A DNA stretch of 22,397 nucleotides, from contig NZ_JBFMIA010000029.1 of the NCBI RefSeq assembly GCF_040801915.1, positions 1 to 22,397 of the forward strand. The letters run 5' to 3'. Origin of the DNA: Jeotgalibacillus marinus. GTDB lineage: Bacteria; Bacillota; Bacilli; Bacillales; Jeotgalibacillaceae. The position numbers and the translations under genes were made by a program. Shown piece by piece: positions 7,416 through 15,817 of this stretch; the first letter of the stretch is position 1; each line of letters starts with the position of its first letter. The notes under the pieces are model-generated. The model had not been told where the DNA came from. It was given only the letters and a program-made list of their open reading frames with translations, and did no database searches.

Positions 7416-8164
7416 AGCACTCCTCCTATACAAGCACGTAGTAAAATAAATAAGGCTTCGCTTCGTTCAATCATTTCTTGGAGTTGATCAGCGAAAAAGA
7501 ACTGAGTGAACACAACAAACGTGTTGATCGAAATGTGGGCAATGATTGGAACGATAATTCGTTTTGTATGCGCATATAAAAAGGCAAACGCAAAGCCCAT
7601 AGCAGTATACATTAAAATGTGTGTGAAGTCCATATGAATCACACCAAAGATTAGCGCACTCAACATCCCTGAAATAAAGAAATTGTATTTACGGTATAAC
7701 CATCCGAAAATAACACCACGAAAGACGATTTCCTCCAAAATGGGACCAAGCACAGCAATCGCAAAAGCGGCAATTGGTACATACGACATTAGATCAATGA
7801 TGCTAGCTGTATTCTCTGACTCTACATCAATACCAAGAAATTGTGTTTGGATCAAACCTGCCATTGCTTGACTAAAGAAAGCGAGGAAAATCCCTAAGAA
7901 TGACCACAAAACAACCTTTCCAGAAGTAGCGGGATTTCCTTCTAAAGTAAGTAGGTTATCGTGTTTATTAACGAGCAAAAGTGTAATGATTGTAGTTGTG
8001 AAAAAGCTAAAAAAGATCCAGTAACCTGCCGCAAGGTTTAACATTTTTGCAGTATCGCCGTCAGAAATATTTGACCCAATAAAATAAAACATGGGTATGC
8101 CTGCAATTCCTGAAAGTTGCATGACAATATATGCGATCAAGATAATTAGAAAGGTACGGTTCAC
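7412..8164 (-). CDS. ydiL: CPBP-family intramembrane metalloprotease (YdiL-like)
   Basis: A polytopic membrane protein of the CPBP (CAAX protease and bacteriocin-processing, Abi) family. The three signature motifs are visible: EEIVFRG with the glutamate pair and arginine, FGVIHMDFTH with the first histidine, and HISINT with the second histidine and asparagine. About seven or eight hydrophobic segments are present. An ATG at 8170 gives 252 aa, but AAAGGAG ends only one base before it; GTG at 8164 has the same site seven bases upstream, so I prefer the 250-aa form. Substrates of YdiL proteins are unknown. The gene order ydiL-ydiK before groES is conserved with B. subtilis, here transcribed away from groESL. 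Confidence 0.88.
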   Translation of the reverse strand: MNRTFLIILIAYIVMQLSGIAGIPMFYFIGSNISDGDTAKMLNLAAGYWIFFSFFTTTIITLLLVNKHDNLLTLEGNPATSGKVVLWSFLGIFLAFFSQAMAGLIQTQFLGIDVESENTASIIDLMSYVPIAAFAIAVLGPILEEIVFRGVIFGWLYRKYNFFISGMLSALIFGVIHMDFTHILMYTAMGFAFAFLYAHTKRIIVPIIAHISINTFVVFTQFFFADQLQEMIERSEALFILLRACIGGVL

Positions 8165-8395
8165 GTGCATACTCCTTTAAATGAATTTGTCGATACATTT
8201 TATTCTACTAATAAAAGCAGATGGCATCAAATTAAACATCTTTTTAGACGAAAGAGGATCAACTCGTTCATCAAGGCATAGGGCGGCGATCAACAACAAG
8301 ACTAAGCTCAAACTGGCTACGCTACATGCCAACCTTTATTTATCTACTAGCCTACTAAGTTGAGAATTTTGTCGTAAAAAAAGTAATGGTTCCTA
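8165..8395. other. Intergenic gap ydiL-groES without recognisable gene
   Basis: Between the ydiL start and the groES promoter about 230 bp hold no convincing gene. A 60-codon open frame at 8181-8363 has no ribosome binding site and no family resemblance I can recognise. The GC-richer stretch around 8270-8335 looks different from its AT-rich surroundings and might be the relic of a lost gene, but no motif supports a name. Confidence 0.4.
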
Positions 8396-8396
8396 C

Positions 8397-8425
8397 TTGC
8401 AAAAGAAAGTAGAATTCTTTATGAT
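8397..8425 (+). promoter_or_regulatory. Sigma-A promoter of groES-groEL
   Basis: TTGCAA (8397-8402) and TATGAT (8420-8425) are 17 bp apart. The CIRCE operator starts 11 bases after the -10 box, at the expected transcription start, as in other HrcA-controlled promoters. Confidence 0.8.
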
Positions 8426-8435
8426 AATACTTGTG

Positions 8436-8462
8436 TTAGCACTCTTTAGGTTTGAGTGCTAA
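8436..8462. promoter_or_regulatory. CIRCE operator (HrcA binding site)
   Basis: TTAGCACTC (8436-8444), a 9-bp spacer and GAGTGCTAA (8454-8462) form the perfect CIRCE inverted repeat. HrcA represses class I heat-shock genes by binding this element, so groES-groEL should be induced by heat. hrcA is not in this window. Confidence 0.98.
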
Positions 8463-8495
8463 ATAGTTTACATATAATTGAGGAGGTTGTTTTAC

Positions 8496-8783
8496 TTGTT
8501 AAAACCATTAGGTGATCGCGTAGTGATTGAGTTGGTAGAAACAGAAGAAAAAACATCAAGCGGTATCGTTTTACCAGACAGCGCCAAAGAGAAACCACAA
8601 GAGGGCAGAGTTGTTGCTATTGGTACAGGTCGTGTGCTTGAAAGTGGCGAACGTATCGCGCTAGAAGTAGTTGTTGACGATCGTATTATCTTCTCTAAAT
8701 ACGCAGGAACAGAAGTGAAATATCAAGGAACTGAATACTTACTTCTTCGTGAAAATGACATATTGGCAGTAATCGGTAAATAA
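8496..8783 (+). CDS. groES: GroES co-chaperonin
   Basis: The 95-residue lid protein of the GroEL chaperonin. The sequence LKPLGDRVVIELVE at the N terminus, the mobile loop EKTSSGIVLPDSAKEKPQEG and the C-terminal EYLLLRENDILAVIG are standard. The start codon is TTG at 8496 with AGGAGGT (8481-8487) eight bases upstream; the longer reading from TTG 8478 would run through the ribosome binding site itself. Transcribed from the CIRCE promoter together with groEL, 70 bp downstream. Confidence 0.97.
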   Translation: MLKPLGDRVVIELVETEEKTSSGIVLPDSAKEKPQEGRVVAIGTGRVLESGERIALEVVVDDRIIFSKYAGTEVKYQGTEYLLLRENDILAVIGK

Positions 8784-8853
8784 CACCAAACGCTATAATA
8801 ACAATAATTTTTTAACATATGAACGTTAATATCTAATAGGAGGTTTTACTAAT

Positions 8854-10485
8854 ATGGCTAAAGACATTAAATTTAGTGAAGAAGCACGTCGCTCAATGCT
8901 AAGTGGAGTGGACCAACTTGCAAACGCTGTAAAAGTAACATTGGGACCTAAAGGACGTAACGTCGTTCTTGAGAAAAAATTTGGTTCTCCACTGATCACA
9001 AATGATGGCGTAACAATTGCGAAAGAAATCGAGCTTGAAGATGCATTTGAAAATATGGGAGCAAAGCTTGTTGCTGAAGTAGCAAGCAAAACAAATGAAA
9101 TCGCTGGTGATGGTACAACGACTGCAACTGTTCTTGCTCAAGCAATGATCCGTGAAGGTCTTAAAAACGTTACAGCTGGTGCAAACCCAGTTGGCGTTCG
9201 TAAAGGAATTGAAAAAGCGGTTCAATCAGCACTTGTTGAGCTTAAAGAGATCTCAAAACCGATTGAAGGCAAAGAGTCGATTGCACAAGTTGCAGCTATC
9301 TCTTCATCAGATGAAGAAGTAGGGCAATTGATTGCTGAAGCAATGGAGCGCGTTGGTAACGATGGCGTGATTACAATCGAAGAATCAAAAGGCTTCACAA
9401 CTGAACTGGATGTAGTAGAAGGTATGCAATTTGACCGTGGATATGCATCACCGTACATGGTAACAGATTCAGATAAAATGGAAGCAGTTTTAGAAAATCC
9501 ATATATCTTAATCACAGACAAGAAAATCGGTAACATCCAAGAAGTGCTTCCTGTACTTGAGCAAGTTGTACAACAAGGTAAGCCACTATTGATTGTTGCT
9601 GAAGATGTTGAAGGCGAAGCACTAGCAACACTTGTTGTGAACAAACTACGTGGAACATTCAACGCAGTAGCTGTCAAAGCACCAGGCTTTGGTGACCGTC
9701 GTAAAGCAATGCTAGAAGACTTAGCTGTTCTTACTGGCGCTGAAGTGATCACAGAAGATCTAGGGCTTGACCTTAAATCAGCATCCATTTCTCAACTTGG
9801 TCGTGCAGCAAAAGTTGTTGTTTCAAAAGAAAACACGACAGTTGTTGAAGGTTCCGGAGAAGCGGACAAAATTGGATCACGTGTTGGTCAAATCCGTAAT
9901 CAACTAGAAGAATCAACTTCCGAATTCGACAAAGAAAAACTGCAAGAGCGTCTAGCGAAATTGGCTGGAGGAGTAGCAGTAATCAAAGTCGGTGCAGCAA
10001 CTGAAACAGAACTTAAAGAGCGTAAACTACGTATCGAGGATGCCCTAAATTCAACACGTGCAGCAGTTGAAGAAGGAATCGTATCCGGTGGTGGTACAGC
10101 GCTTGTAAATGTATACACTAAAGTAGCAGCGGTTGAAGCACAAGGCGACGTATTAACAGGAATCAACATTGTGTTGCGTGCGCTTGAAGAGCCAGTTCGT
10201 CAAATCGCTCACAACGCTGGTCTTGAAGGATCAATCATCGTTGATCGCTTGAAAAAAGAAGAGGTTGGAGTAGGCTTCAATGCAGCAAATGGCGAGTGGG
10301 TAAACATGATCGAAACAGGAATTGTGGACCCAACAAAAGTTACTCGTTCTGCACTTCAAAACGCAGCATCCGTTGCAGCGATGTTCCTAACGACAGAAGC
10401 AGTCGTTGCAGACATCCCTGAAGAAAACGCTGGTGCTCCAATGCCTGATATGGGTGGCATGGGCGGAATGGGCGGCATGATGTAA
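8854..10485 (+). CDS. groEL: GroEL chaperonin
   Basis: The 543-aa chaperonin subunit that folds proteins inside a tetradecameric ATP-driven cage with GroES. The start AKDIKFSEEAR, TLGPKGRNVVLEKK, the nucleotide-binding GDGTTTATVLAQ, the apical domain with VVEGMQFDRGY, GGVAVIKVGA, and the terminal GGM-repeat tail are all present. AGGAGGT nine bases before ATG 8854 fixes the start. It belongs to the HrcA/CIRCE operon with groES. Downstream, the usual chromosomal neighbours give way to a recombinase remnant. Confidence 0.98.
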   Translation: MAKDIKFSEEARRSMLSGVDQLANAVKVTLGPKGRNVVLEKKFGSPLITNDGVTIAKEIELEDAFENMGAKLVAEVASKTNEIAGDGTTTATVLAQAMIREGLKNVTAGANPVGVRKGIEKAVQSALVELKEISKPIEGKESIAQVAAISSSDEEVGQLIAEAMERVGNDGVITIEESKGFTTELDVVEGMQFDRGYASPYMVTDSDKMEAVLENPYILITDKKIGNIQEVLPVLEQVVQQGKPLLIVAEDVEGEALATLVVNKLRGTFNAVAVKAPGFGDRRKAMLEDLAVLTGAEVITEDLGLDLKSASISQLGRAAKVVVSKENTTVVEGSGEADKIGSRVGQIRNQLEESTSEFDKEKLQERLAKLAGGVAVIKVGAATETELKERKLRIEDALNSTRAAVEEGIVSGGGTALVNVYTKVAAVEAQGDVLTGINIVLRALEEPVRQIAHNAGLEGSIIVDRLKKEEVGVGFNAANGEWVNMIETGIVDPTKVTRSALQNAASVAAMFLTTEAVVADIPEENAGAPMPDMGGMGGMGGMM

Positions 10486-10531
10486 TAAAAGCCCATAATA
10501 AGGTTTTATGAGCTGAATTACACATTGATGT

Positions 10532-10840
10532 TCATGTTTGAATACAAATTTTTTGAGAGAGGTCTTTCATCAAGTAACTAAACTTGGTGGAGGCCTCTCT
10601 TTTCATTTCTTTTGTAATATGAAGATAAATCTTTTTCGTAGTATCTTCATCGTCATTCCCCAGTTTCTCTATAATTGCTGGCAGACTAAACACCAGCCTG
10701 AGCTAACAAAGAAGTATGGGTATGTCTAAAGGAATGAGGAGTTAAATGTTTTTCCGTTGTGGAACGTTTCAAAAGTCGTTGCATTCTATTAGAAATGTGT
10801 TTAATGGTTCTCGGAAAGCCTATTTTTCTCTTAGGTATTT
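10532..10840 (-). pseudogene. Truncated, frameshifted tyrosine recombinase (phage-type integrase)
   Basis: Read leftward, the frame contains GFPRTIKHISNRMQRLLK and then HLTPHSFRHTHTSLLAQAGV, the box with the catalytic HxxR and a following histidine. It hits TAG after the valine codon. Adding one frameshift at the TTT run (plus strand AAA, 10688-10690) restores SLPAIIEKLG, KKIYLHITKEMKREA with the catalytic tyrosine, and KFSYLMKDL before a natural TGA at 10532. This is the C-terminal catalytic domain of an integrase; the N-terminal DNA-binding domains are missing, and upstream of about 10850 the frame is closed. The LGH motif reads LGN. It is clearly inactive and marks a former phage or ICE integration beside groEL. 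Confidence 0.85.
10557..10603 (+). terminator. Probable groEL terminator inside the integrase remnant
   Basis: GAGAGGTCTT-T-CATCAAGT (10557-10575) pairs with ACTTGGTGGAGGCCTCTC (10582-10599) with one bulged T and several G-T pairs. Loop AACTAA; TTTT at 10600-10603. It lies 72 bases after the groEL stop. The same bases encode, on the other strand, the last residues of the integrase remnant. Confidence 0.65.
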
Positions 10841-10887
10841 TTCTTCCTTTAACAGGGTTTTTTTATCAAGTTGAGCTCCAAAGCCTC

Positions 10888-11778
10888 TCATTCATTCAAA
10901 AGAACAAACTCATCAGCCATCGAAATAAACTCCCGCACAGCAAAAGATAAATATTTATTTTTTCTCCACACTAATCCGAGTTCTAGGCTGATACTAGAAT
11001 GCTTTAATGGAATAGTAGTTATGGCAGGATCAGTAATGGATTTTGCAATTTTACTAGGTAATAAAGCCACACCCAGTTTAGCGACGACCATTTCAATCAT
11101 GAAGTCTCCTTGGGAACTTTGACATACTACATTAGGATAAAATCCTTTTTTTGAACATCCATCAACAATACGATCATGTAGAGTGAAGTCTTGTCTATAT
11201 AAGATAAAGGGCTCCTTTTCTAGTTTTGAAAGATCGATTGCCTTTTGTGTTGCCAGCGCATGTTCACGGTGAACAATGAGCATTAGTGGGTCATTTATGA
11301 GCCTTATCATATCAAAGTCATTTTTTTGGACGGGTAAATTACAAATTAATCCGATATCCAATGAACCATCCTCTACCCCTTGTTTGATCATTTTTGATCC
11401 GACTTCAGTTAAGATGATTTCAACCTGTGGATAAAGTTCTTTATATTCACTAATTAGTTTTGAAAAAAAAGCAGCTCCGATGATTGGGGGGATACCAATC
11501 CTGATTTCCCCTTTTTTTAAGTCCATCATATCGCTTAGTTCTGAAGTTAAGTTATTAAAAGCGTCCAGTACATTTTTTGCATTGATTAAAACTGCTTTTC
11601 CAGCATCGGTTAATTCTAGTTGCTTCGACCGGTAAAACAGTGGGACGCCCAATTCTGCTTCTAAATGTTTCACTGCTTTACTAAGGGATGGCTGAGATAC
11701 GTGTAAGGTAGATGCAGCTTTTGTAAAACTTAACTGCTTCGCAACTTCTGAAAAATACTCCAAATGACGAATATCCAA
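10888..11778 (-). CDS. LysR-family transcriptional regulator
   Basis: A 296-aa LysR-type regulator. Residues 1-60 form the winged helix-turn-helix, with FTKAASTLHVSQPSLSKAVKHLEAELGVPLFYR; the rest is the two-lobed effector domain. The start is TTG at 11778, supported by AGGAGTGA four bases upstream on the minus strand and by the canonical MDIRHLEYF beginning. It is divergent from glcB with a 201-bp shared gap, the classic arrangement for a LysR protein that activates the neighbouring operon, probably in response to glycolate, glyoxylate or a related acid. E. coli uses a GntR-type GlcC and B. subtilis a CdaR-like regulator for glycolate genes, so a LysR here is a different solution. The function is inferred from context. 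Confidence 0.9.
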   Translation of the reverse strand: MDIRHLEYFSEVAKQLSFTKAASTLHVSQPSLSKAVKHLEAELGVPLFYRSKQLELTDAGKAVLINAKNVLDAFNNLTSELSDMMDLKKGEIRIGIPPIIGAAFFSKLISEYKELYPQVEIILTEVGSKMIKQGVEDGSLDIGLICNLPVQKNDFDMIRLINDPLMLIVHREHALATQKAIDLSKLEKEPFILYRQDFTLHDRIVDGCSKKGFYPNVVCQSSQGDFMIEMVVAKLGVALLPSKIAKSITDPAITTIPLKHSSISLELGLVWRKNKYLSFAVREFISMADEFVLLNE

Positions 11779-11855
11779 AAAATCACTCCTATTTAAACAT
11801 TGTTCAGCATCAACTCTTGGTTCACATTGAAGACAGATTCAAAGGAATGGGTTGC

Positions 11856-11876
11856 ATTATAACTAAAAAGCATAAT
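11856..11876. promoter_or_regulatory. Candidate LysR operator (T-N11-A dyad)
   Basis: ATTAT (11856-11860), 11 bases and ATAAT (11872-11876) form an exact inverted repeat with the T-N11-A geometry of LysR-type binding sites. It lies in the divergent gap, 104 bases before the glcB start and upstream of a possible -10 box TATTAT (11914-11919) that lacks a good -35 box, as expected for an activator-dependent promoter. Confidence 0.5.
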
Positions 11877-11979
11877 ACACATTCCAAATATGTATTTTTG
11901 ATATGGTTCTTTCTATTATAAGCTAGAAGGTAAGGAAGAGATAGCGAATAGGAACCATTCATTTAAGGAGGAATTTACG

Positions 11980-14160
11980 ATGAAAGACTACGTGAAAATT
12001 GGTAATCTCCAAGTAGCTCCGGTTTTATATGAATTTATTAATGTAGAAGCGATTCCAGACAGTGGATTGTCAAGTGATGTGTTCTGGTCTGGTATTGATA
12101 CCATCATCCATGATCTTGCCCCAAAAAACAAATCTCTGTTAGCTAAACGTGATGAGCTGCAAAATAAAATCAATGAGTGGCATAAAGAAAATGAAACCTT
12201 TGATCATGACTTGTATAAATCATTCTTAAGAGACGTGAATTATTTAGAGGAAGAGGTCGAAGATTTTAAAGTTACAACAGAAAACGTAGATGACGAAATC
12301 GCCATTCAAGCGGGGCCGCAGTTAGTCGTTCCAGTTAATAATGCGCGCTATGCAATTAATGCTGCTAATGCACGCTGGGGAAGCCTATACGATGCCCTGT
12401 ACGGCACAGATGTGATTAGTAAAGAGGATGGCGCTGATAACAAGGGAGCGTATAATCCCATCCGCGGGAATAAAGTGATCGCCTATGCTAAAGAGTTTCT
12501 CGATCAAACAGTTCCATTGAAACAGGGATCTCACAAAGAAATAGAGGCATATACGATTGTTCGCGGTCAATTGATCGCCAAACTAAGTAATAATGGGGAA
12601 ACTACCGGATTAAAAAATAATTCACAGTTTGTGGGTTATTCAGGGGGGCAGGATGAACCTGAGGCACTGTTGTTGAAGAACAATGATATTCATATAGAGA
12701 TTCAAATCGATCCTAATCATCTGATTGGTCGAACAGATAATGCTGGCGTAAAAGACATCTTAATGGAATCTGCCATGACGACGATCATGGATTTTGAGGA
12801 TTCTGTTGCTGCAGTGGATGCGGAAGATAAGGTGCTCGTTTATCGTAACTTTTTAGGTCTGTTAAAAGGAGATTTATCTGTTTCCTTCCAAAAAGGTCAT
12901 AAAACCATTACACGCACACTTAATCCCAATCGTACGTACACCTCTGTGGACGGTGAGCAATTGACATTATCAGGGCGTTCGCTCATGTTTGCTAGAAATG
13001 TCGGGCATTTGATGACAAGTAATGCCGTGCTAGATCAGAATGGTCTGGAAGTTCCAGAAGGTATTTTAGATACAGTGATAACCGGACTTCTTGCCACACA
13101 TGATGGTTTAAAAAATGGGGAATTTCAAAATTCTGCAAAGGGCTCTGTCTATATCGTAAAGCCTAAGATGCATGGATCAGAAGAAGTTGCTTTTGCCAAT
13201 GAACTATTTGAACGGACAGAAGACTTGCTTGGATTTAAACGAAATACATTAAAAATTGGTGTGATGGATGAAGAACGCCGCACCACTCTTAACTTGAAAG
13301 CTTGTATTAGTAAAGTAAAAGAGAGGGTTGCTTTCATCAATACGGGATTTTTAGACAGAACAGGAGATGAGATTCATACTTCAATGGAAGCGGGTCCGGT
13401 GATCCGGAAAAATGAAATGAAAAGTTCGCAATGGCTACAGGGCTATGAGCAATCAAATGTCCGTGTTGGACTGGATAGCGGATTCCAGGGAAGGGCTCAA
13501 ATAGGTAAAGGTATGTGGGCTATGCCGGACATGATGGCAGAAATGTTAAATCAAAAAGGGAGTCAGCTTGAAGCGGGGGCGAATACAGCTTGGGTTCCTT
13601 CACCAACTGCGGCTACGTTGCATGCCCTTCATTATCACCAAGTGGACGTTTTAAAAATGCAACATGAATTATCCAACATCTCTACTGATTACCAGGACGA
13701 TATTTTGCGCATCCCAGTAGCAGACAATCCAAATTGGAGCAATGTAGAAATACAAGAAGAATTAGATAACAATGCGCAAGGAATTCTTGGCTATGTTGTT
13801 CGTTGGGTAGAACATGGAGTTGGTTGCTCCAAAGTGCCTGATATAAACAATGTAGAACTGATGGAAGACCGTGCGACCCTCCGTATATCCAGTCAACACA
13901 TAGCAAACTGGCTACACCATGGAATATGCACAAAGGAACAAGTATTAGAGACGTTACAACGGATGGCTAAAGTGGTGGATGAACAGAATGCCGAAGATGC
14001 TGATTACTGTCGAATGTCGGATGATTACGATCATTCTATAGCCTTTCAAGCGGCATGTGATTTGATTTTTAAAGGATACGATCAACCAAGCGGCTATACA
14101 GAACCCATTTTACACCAACGCCGTTTGCAAGCGAAGTCTAAGGAATTCGTTCAAAAATAA
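11980..14160 (+). CDS. glcB: Malate synthase G
   Basis: Malate synthase G condenses glyoxylate with acetyl-CoA to give malate and CoA. The 726-aa length is typical of the G isoform. Visible blocks: DNAGVKDILMESAMTTIMDFEDSVAAVDAEDK with metal-region acids, GSVYIVKPKMHGSEEVAFA, the DEERRTTLNLKACI stretch with an active-site arginine, the MEAGPVIRKNEMK segment, and GVGCSKVPDI followed by MEDRATLRISSQHIANWLHHG with the catalytic aspartate. AAGGAGGA seven to eight bases before ATG 11980 sets the start. It is divergent from the LysR gene and followed by its own terminator, so it is probably monocistronic. Together with GlcDEF it lets the cell assimilate glycolate without an isocitrate lyase. Confidence 0.97.
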   Translation: MKDYVKIGNLQVAPVLYEFINVEAIPDSGLSSDVFWSGIDTIIHDLAPKNKSLLAKRDELQNKINEWHKENETFDHDLYKSFLRDVNYLEEEVEDFKVTTENVDDEIAIQAGPQLVVPVNNARYAINAANARWGSLYDALYGTDVISKEDGADNKGAYNPIRGNKVIAYAKEFLDQTVPLKQGSHKEIEAYTIVRGQLIAKLSNNGETTGLKNNSQFVGYSGGQDEPEALLLKNNDIHIEIQIDPNHLIGRTDNAGVKDILMESAMTTIMDFEDSVAAVDAEDKVLVYRNFLGLLKGDLSVSFQKGHKTITRTLNPNRTYTSVDGEQLTLSGRSLMFARNVGHLMTSNAVLDQNGLEVPEGILDTVITGLLATHDGLKNGEFQNSAKGSVYIVKPKMHGSEEVAFANELFERTEDLLGFKRNTLKIGVMDEERRTTLNLKACISKVKERVAFINTGFLDRTGDEIHTSMEAGPVIRKNEMKSSQWLQGYEQSNVRVGLDSGFQGRAQIGKGMWAMPDMMAEMLNQKGSQLEAGANTAWVPSPTAATLHALHYHQVDVLKMQHELSNISTDYQDDILRIPVADNPNWSNVEIQEELDNNAQGILGYVVRWVEHGVGCSKVPDINNVELMEDRATLRISSQHIANWLHHGICTKEQVLETLQRMAKVVDEQNAEDADYCRMSDDYDHSIAFQAACDLIFKGYDQPSGYTEPILHQRRLQAKSKEFVQK

Positions 14161-14171
14161 TGACAACAACT

Positions 14172-14205
14172 GGATCCATTAACTGTAAAGTTAGTGGTTC
14201 CTTTT
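14172..14205 (+). terminator. Intrinsic terminator after glcB
   Basis: GGATCCATTAACT (14172-14184) and AGTTAGTGGTTCC (14189-14201) form a 13-bp stem with one T-T mismatch and loop GTAA, followed by TTTT. It separates glcB from the glcE unit. Confidence 0.8.
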
Positions 14206-14304
14206 GTGATGAAGAAAATTCAATTGATTCCTGTGGTGAGATTTTTAGAAACAAAAGTCCTAAGATTTTCTCCTTTAAAATATTCAGAAAAGTTTAAAAA
14301 TTAA

Positions 14305-14333
14305 TTGAAAATAAAAAATGGAAATGATTTAAT
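14305..14333 (+). promoter_or_regulatory. Candidate sigma-A promoter of the glcE-glcF-glcD unit
   Basis: TTGAAA (14305-14310) and TTTAAT (14328-14333) are 17 bp apart in a very AT-rich stretch. A transcript from here would carry an untranslated leader of about 170 nt before glcE (to 14511), in which I recognise no riboswitch. The 350-bp gap 14161-14511 otherwise holds only the glcB terminator. Confidence 0.45.
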
Positions 14334-14511
14334 GGAAGTACATATCAGATAGGCGATGAGTGATCTCCCTACATGTTAGAAACCAGTATGATTAAAATTA
14401 AAATGAGCTTTCTTAGCAGTAATAAAATGAAAAACATGCTTAAAGAAATCAGTCAACCTTCGAGAGTGTGGGGATTTTTAAATACGATAAAAAACGAAAG
14501 GGGTGTGTAAA

Positions 14512-15816
14512 GTGAAAGTACACGATATTACGCAGGTAGAATCCAGTGATTCAACTATGTTATTTAATGAAAAGTATGGAAATAATAGTTCTTCTATCAT
14601 TTCACCAAAAAGTGAAAATGAAATTTCAGAGATTCTTAAAGAGGCATACCATCATGGAAAAAAAGTTTCTATTTTAGCTGGAGGAACAAAACGTAGTTAT
14701 GGTGGTTTAAAAGAAACTTACGATCTTATTCTCTCATTGGCAGACTACAAAGGAATTGTGGAGCACACTGTCGGTGATATGACGATTACGGTTAAGGCAG
14801 GCACGACAATTTCAGATCTGCAAAACTACTTACGTGTGCATGATCAAATGGTTGCTATCGATCCGAGCTGGCCAGATCAGGCTACGATAGGTGGAGTTAT
14901 CGCCGCAAATGAAAGCGGTACCAAACGTATGGGATACGGATCAGCTAGAGATTTAGTTATCGGACTAAGAGTGGCTTATCCGGATGGAGAAATCATACGA
15001 ACAGGTGGAAAGGTTGTTAAAAATGTAGCAGGTTACGATATGAATAAACTGTTCATTGGATCGATGGGTACATTAGGAGTCATTTGCGAAGTCACTTTGA
15101 AGCTTCGCCCTATACCAAAATATGAAAGTCTTGTCCTTGTGTCTGTACCTGAAGAAGACATCGAAGAATTGAAATCCTTTGCAGTGAAAATCCAGAACTC
15201 TATGATCGAGCCTGTTTCCCTAGAATTAGTTAATTCCTCTCTTTCCAAAAAGGTAGTAAACCGTGAGGAATATACACTGCTGATCGCCTTTGAAGATGTG
15301 GAAAATGCCGTCCATTACCAGGAAGAGTGGGTTGAAAAACATAAGCCAGTATCCGCTGTAACAAAGATCCTGACCTTAAATAAAGCTCGGGAATTTTGGA
15401 ATAGCTTTTCAAATCTAGCACCAAACAGTCTAAATGATAAAGAAATAGAAGTGACGAAGGTAGCGCTCAAAATAGGAAGCAAAAATATGGATGTGATGGA
15501 CATTATGAAAGAGAGCCAAGGCATTCACATTGAAAATCGCTTAGACATTGAGGCACATGGTGGCCTTGGACATGGGATAAGCCATTTTACTATATCAGGG
15601 CAAGAGGAAGCAATTAAGTCTGCTATTTTTCAATTGCGTGAGATCGTTGCGAAGAAGAAAGGTTATGTCATTTTAAAACATCTTCCGTATAAACTTCGTG
15701 AGGAAATGAATGTCTGGGGTGACAACCCTTCTTACTTTTTCCTAATGGAAGGCATTAAAAGAAAGGTGGATCGAAGAAATATATTGAACCACCAGCGGTT
15801 TTTAGGGGGGATATAA
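14512..15816 (+). CDS. glcE: GlcE-like FAD-binding subunit of glycolate oxidase
   Basis: A 434-aa protein of the FAD-linked oxidase (FAD_binding_4, PCMH/VAO-type) family. The flavin-binding loop is seen in ILAGGTKRSYGG, followed by IDPSWPDQATIGGVIAANESGTKRMGYGSARD and GGKVVKNVAGYDMNKLFIGSMGTLGVICEVTLKLRP, which is highly characteristic of GlcE. GlcE is the second flavoprotein of the GlcDEF complex that oxidises glycolate to glyoxylate. Compared with E. coli GlcE (about 350 aa) it is longer in the C-terminal half. I use GTG at 14512, six bases after AAAGGGGTG; a GTG at 14503 overlaps that site. The stop is one base before the glcF TTG start, so the genes are coupled. Confidence 0.88.
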   Translation: MKVHDITQVESSDSTMLFNEKYGNNSSSIISPKSENEISEILKEAYHHGKKVSILAGGTKRSYGGLKETYDLILSLADYKGIVEHTVGDMTITVKAGTTISDLQNYLRVHDQMVAIDPSWPDQATIGGVIAANESGTKRMGYGSARDLVIGLRVAYPDGEIIRTGGKVVKNVAGYDMNKLFIGSMGTLGVICEVTLKLRPIPKYESLVLVSVPEEDIEELKSFAVKIQNSMIEPVSLELVNSSLSKKVVNREEYTLLIAFEDVENAVHYQEEWVEKHKPVSAVTKILTLNKAREFWNSFSNLAPNSLNDKEIEVTKVALKIGSKNMDVMDIMKESQGIHIENRLDIEAHGGLGHGISHFTISGQEEAIKSAIFQLREIVAKKKGYVILKHLPYKLREEMNVWGDNPSYFFLMEGIKRKVDRRNILNHQRFLGGI

Positions 15817-15817
15817 A

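Noticed and set aside
8181..8363. 60-codon open frame between ydiL and groES
   Set aside because: It has no ribosome binding site, low-complexity basic composition and no recognisable domain.
9222..9788. 188-codon leftward frame inside groEL
   Set aside because: It is an antisense shadow of the strongly biased groEL codons, rich in Ser and Thr, with no initiation signal.
10538..11122. Rightward open frames of 63-83 codons between groEL and the LysR gene
   Set aside because: They are antisense to the integrase remnant and the LysR 3' end and have no ribosome binding sites.
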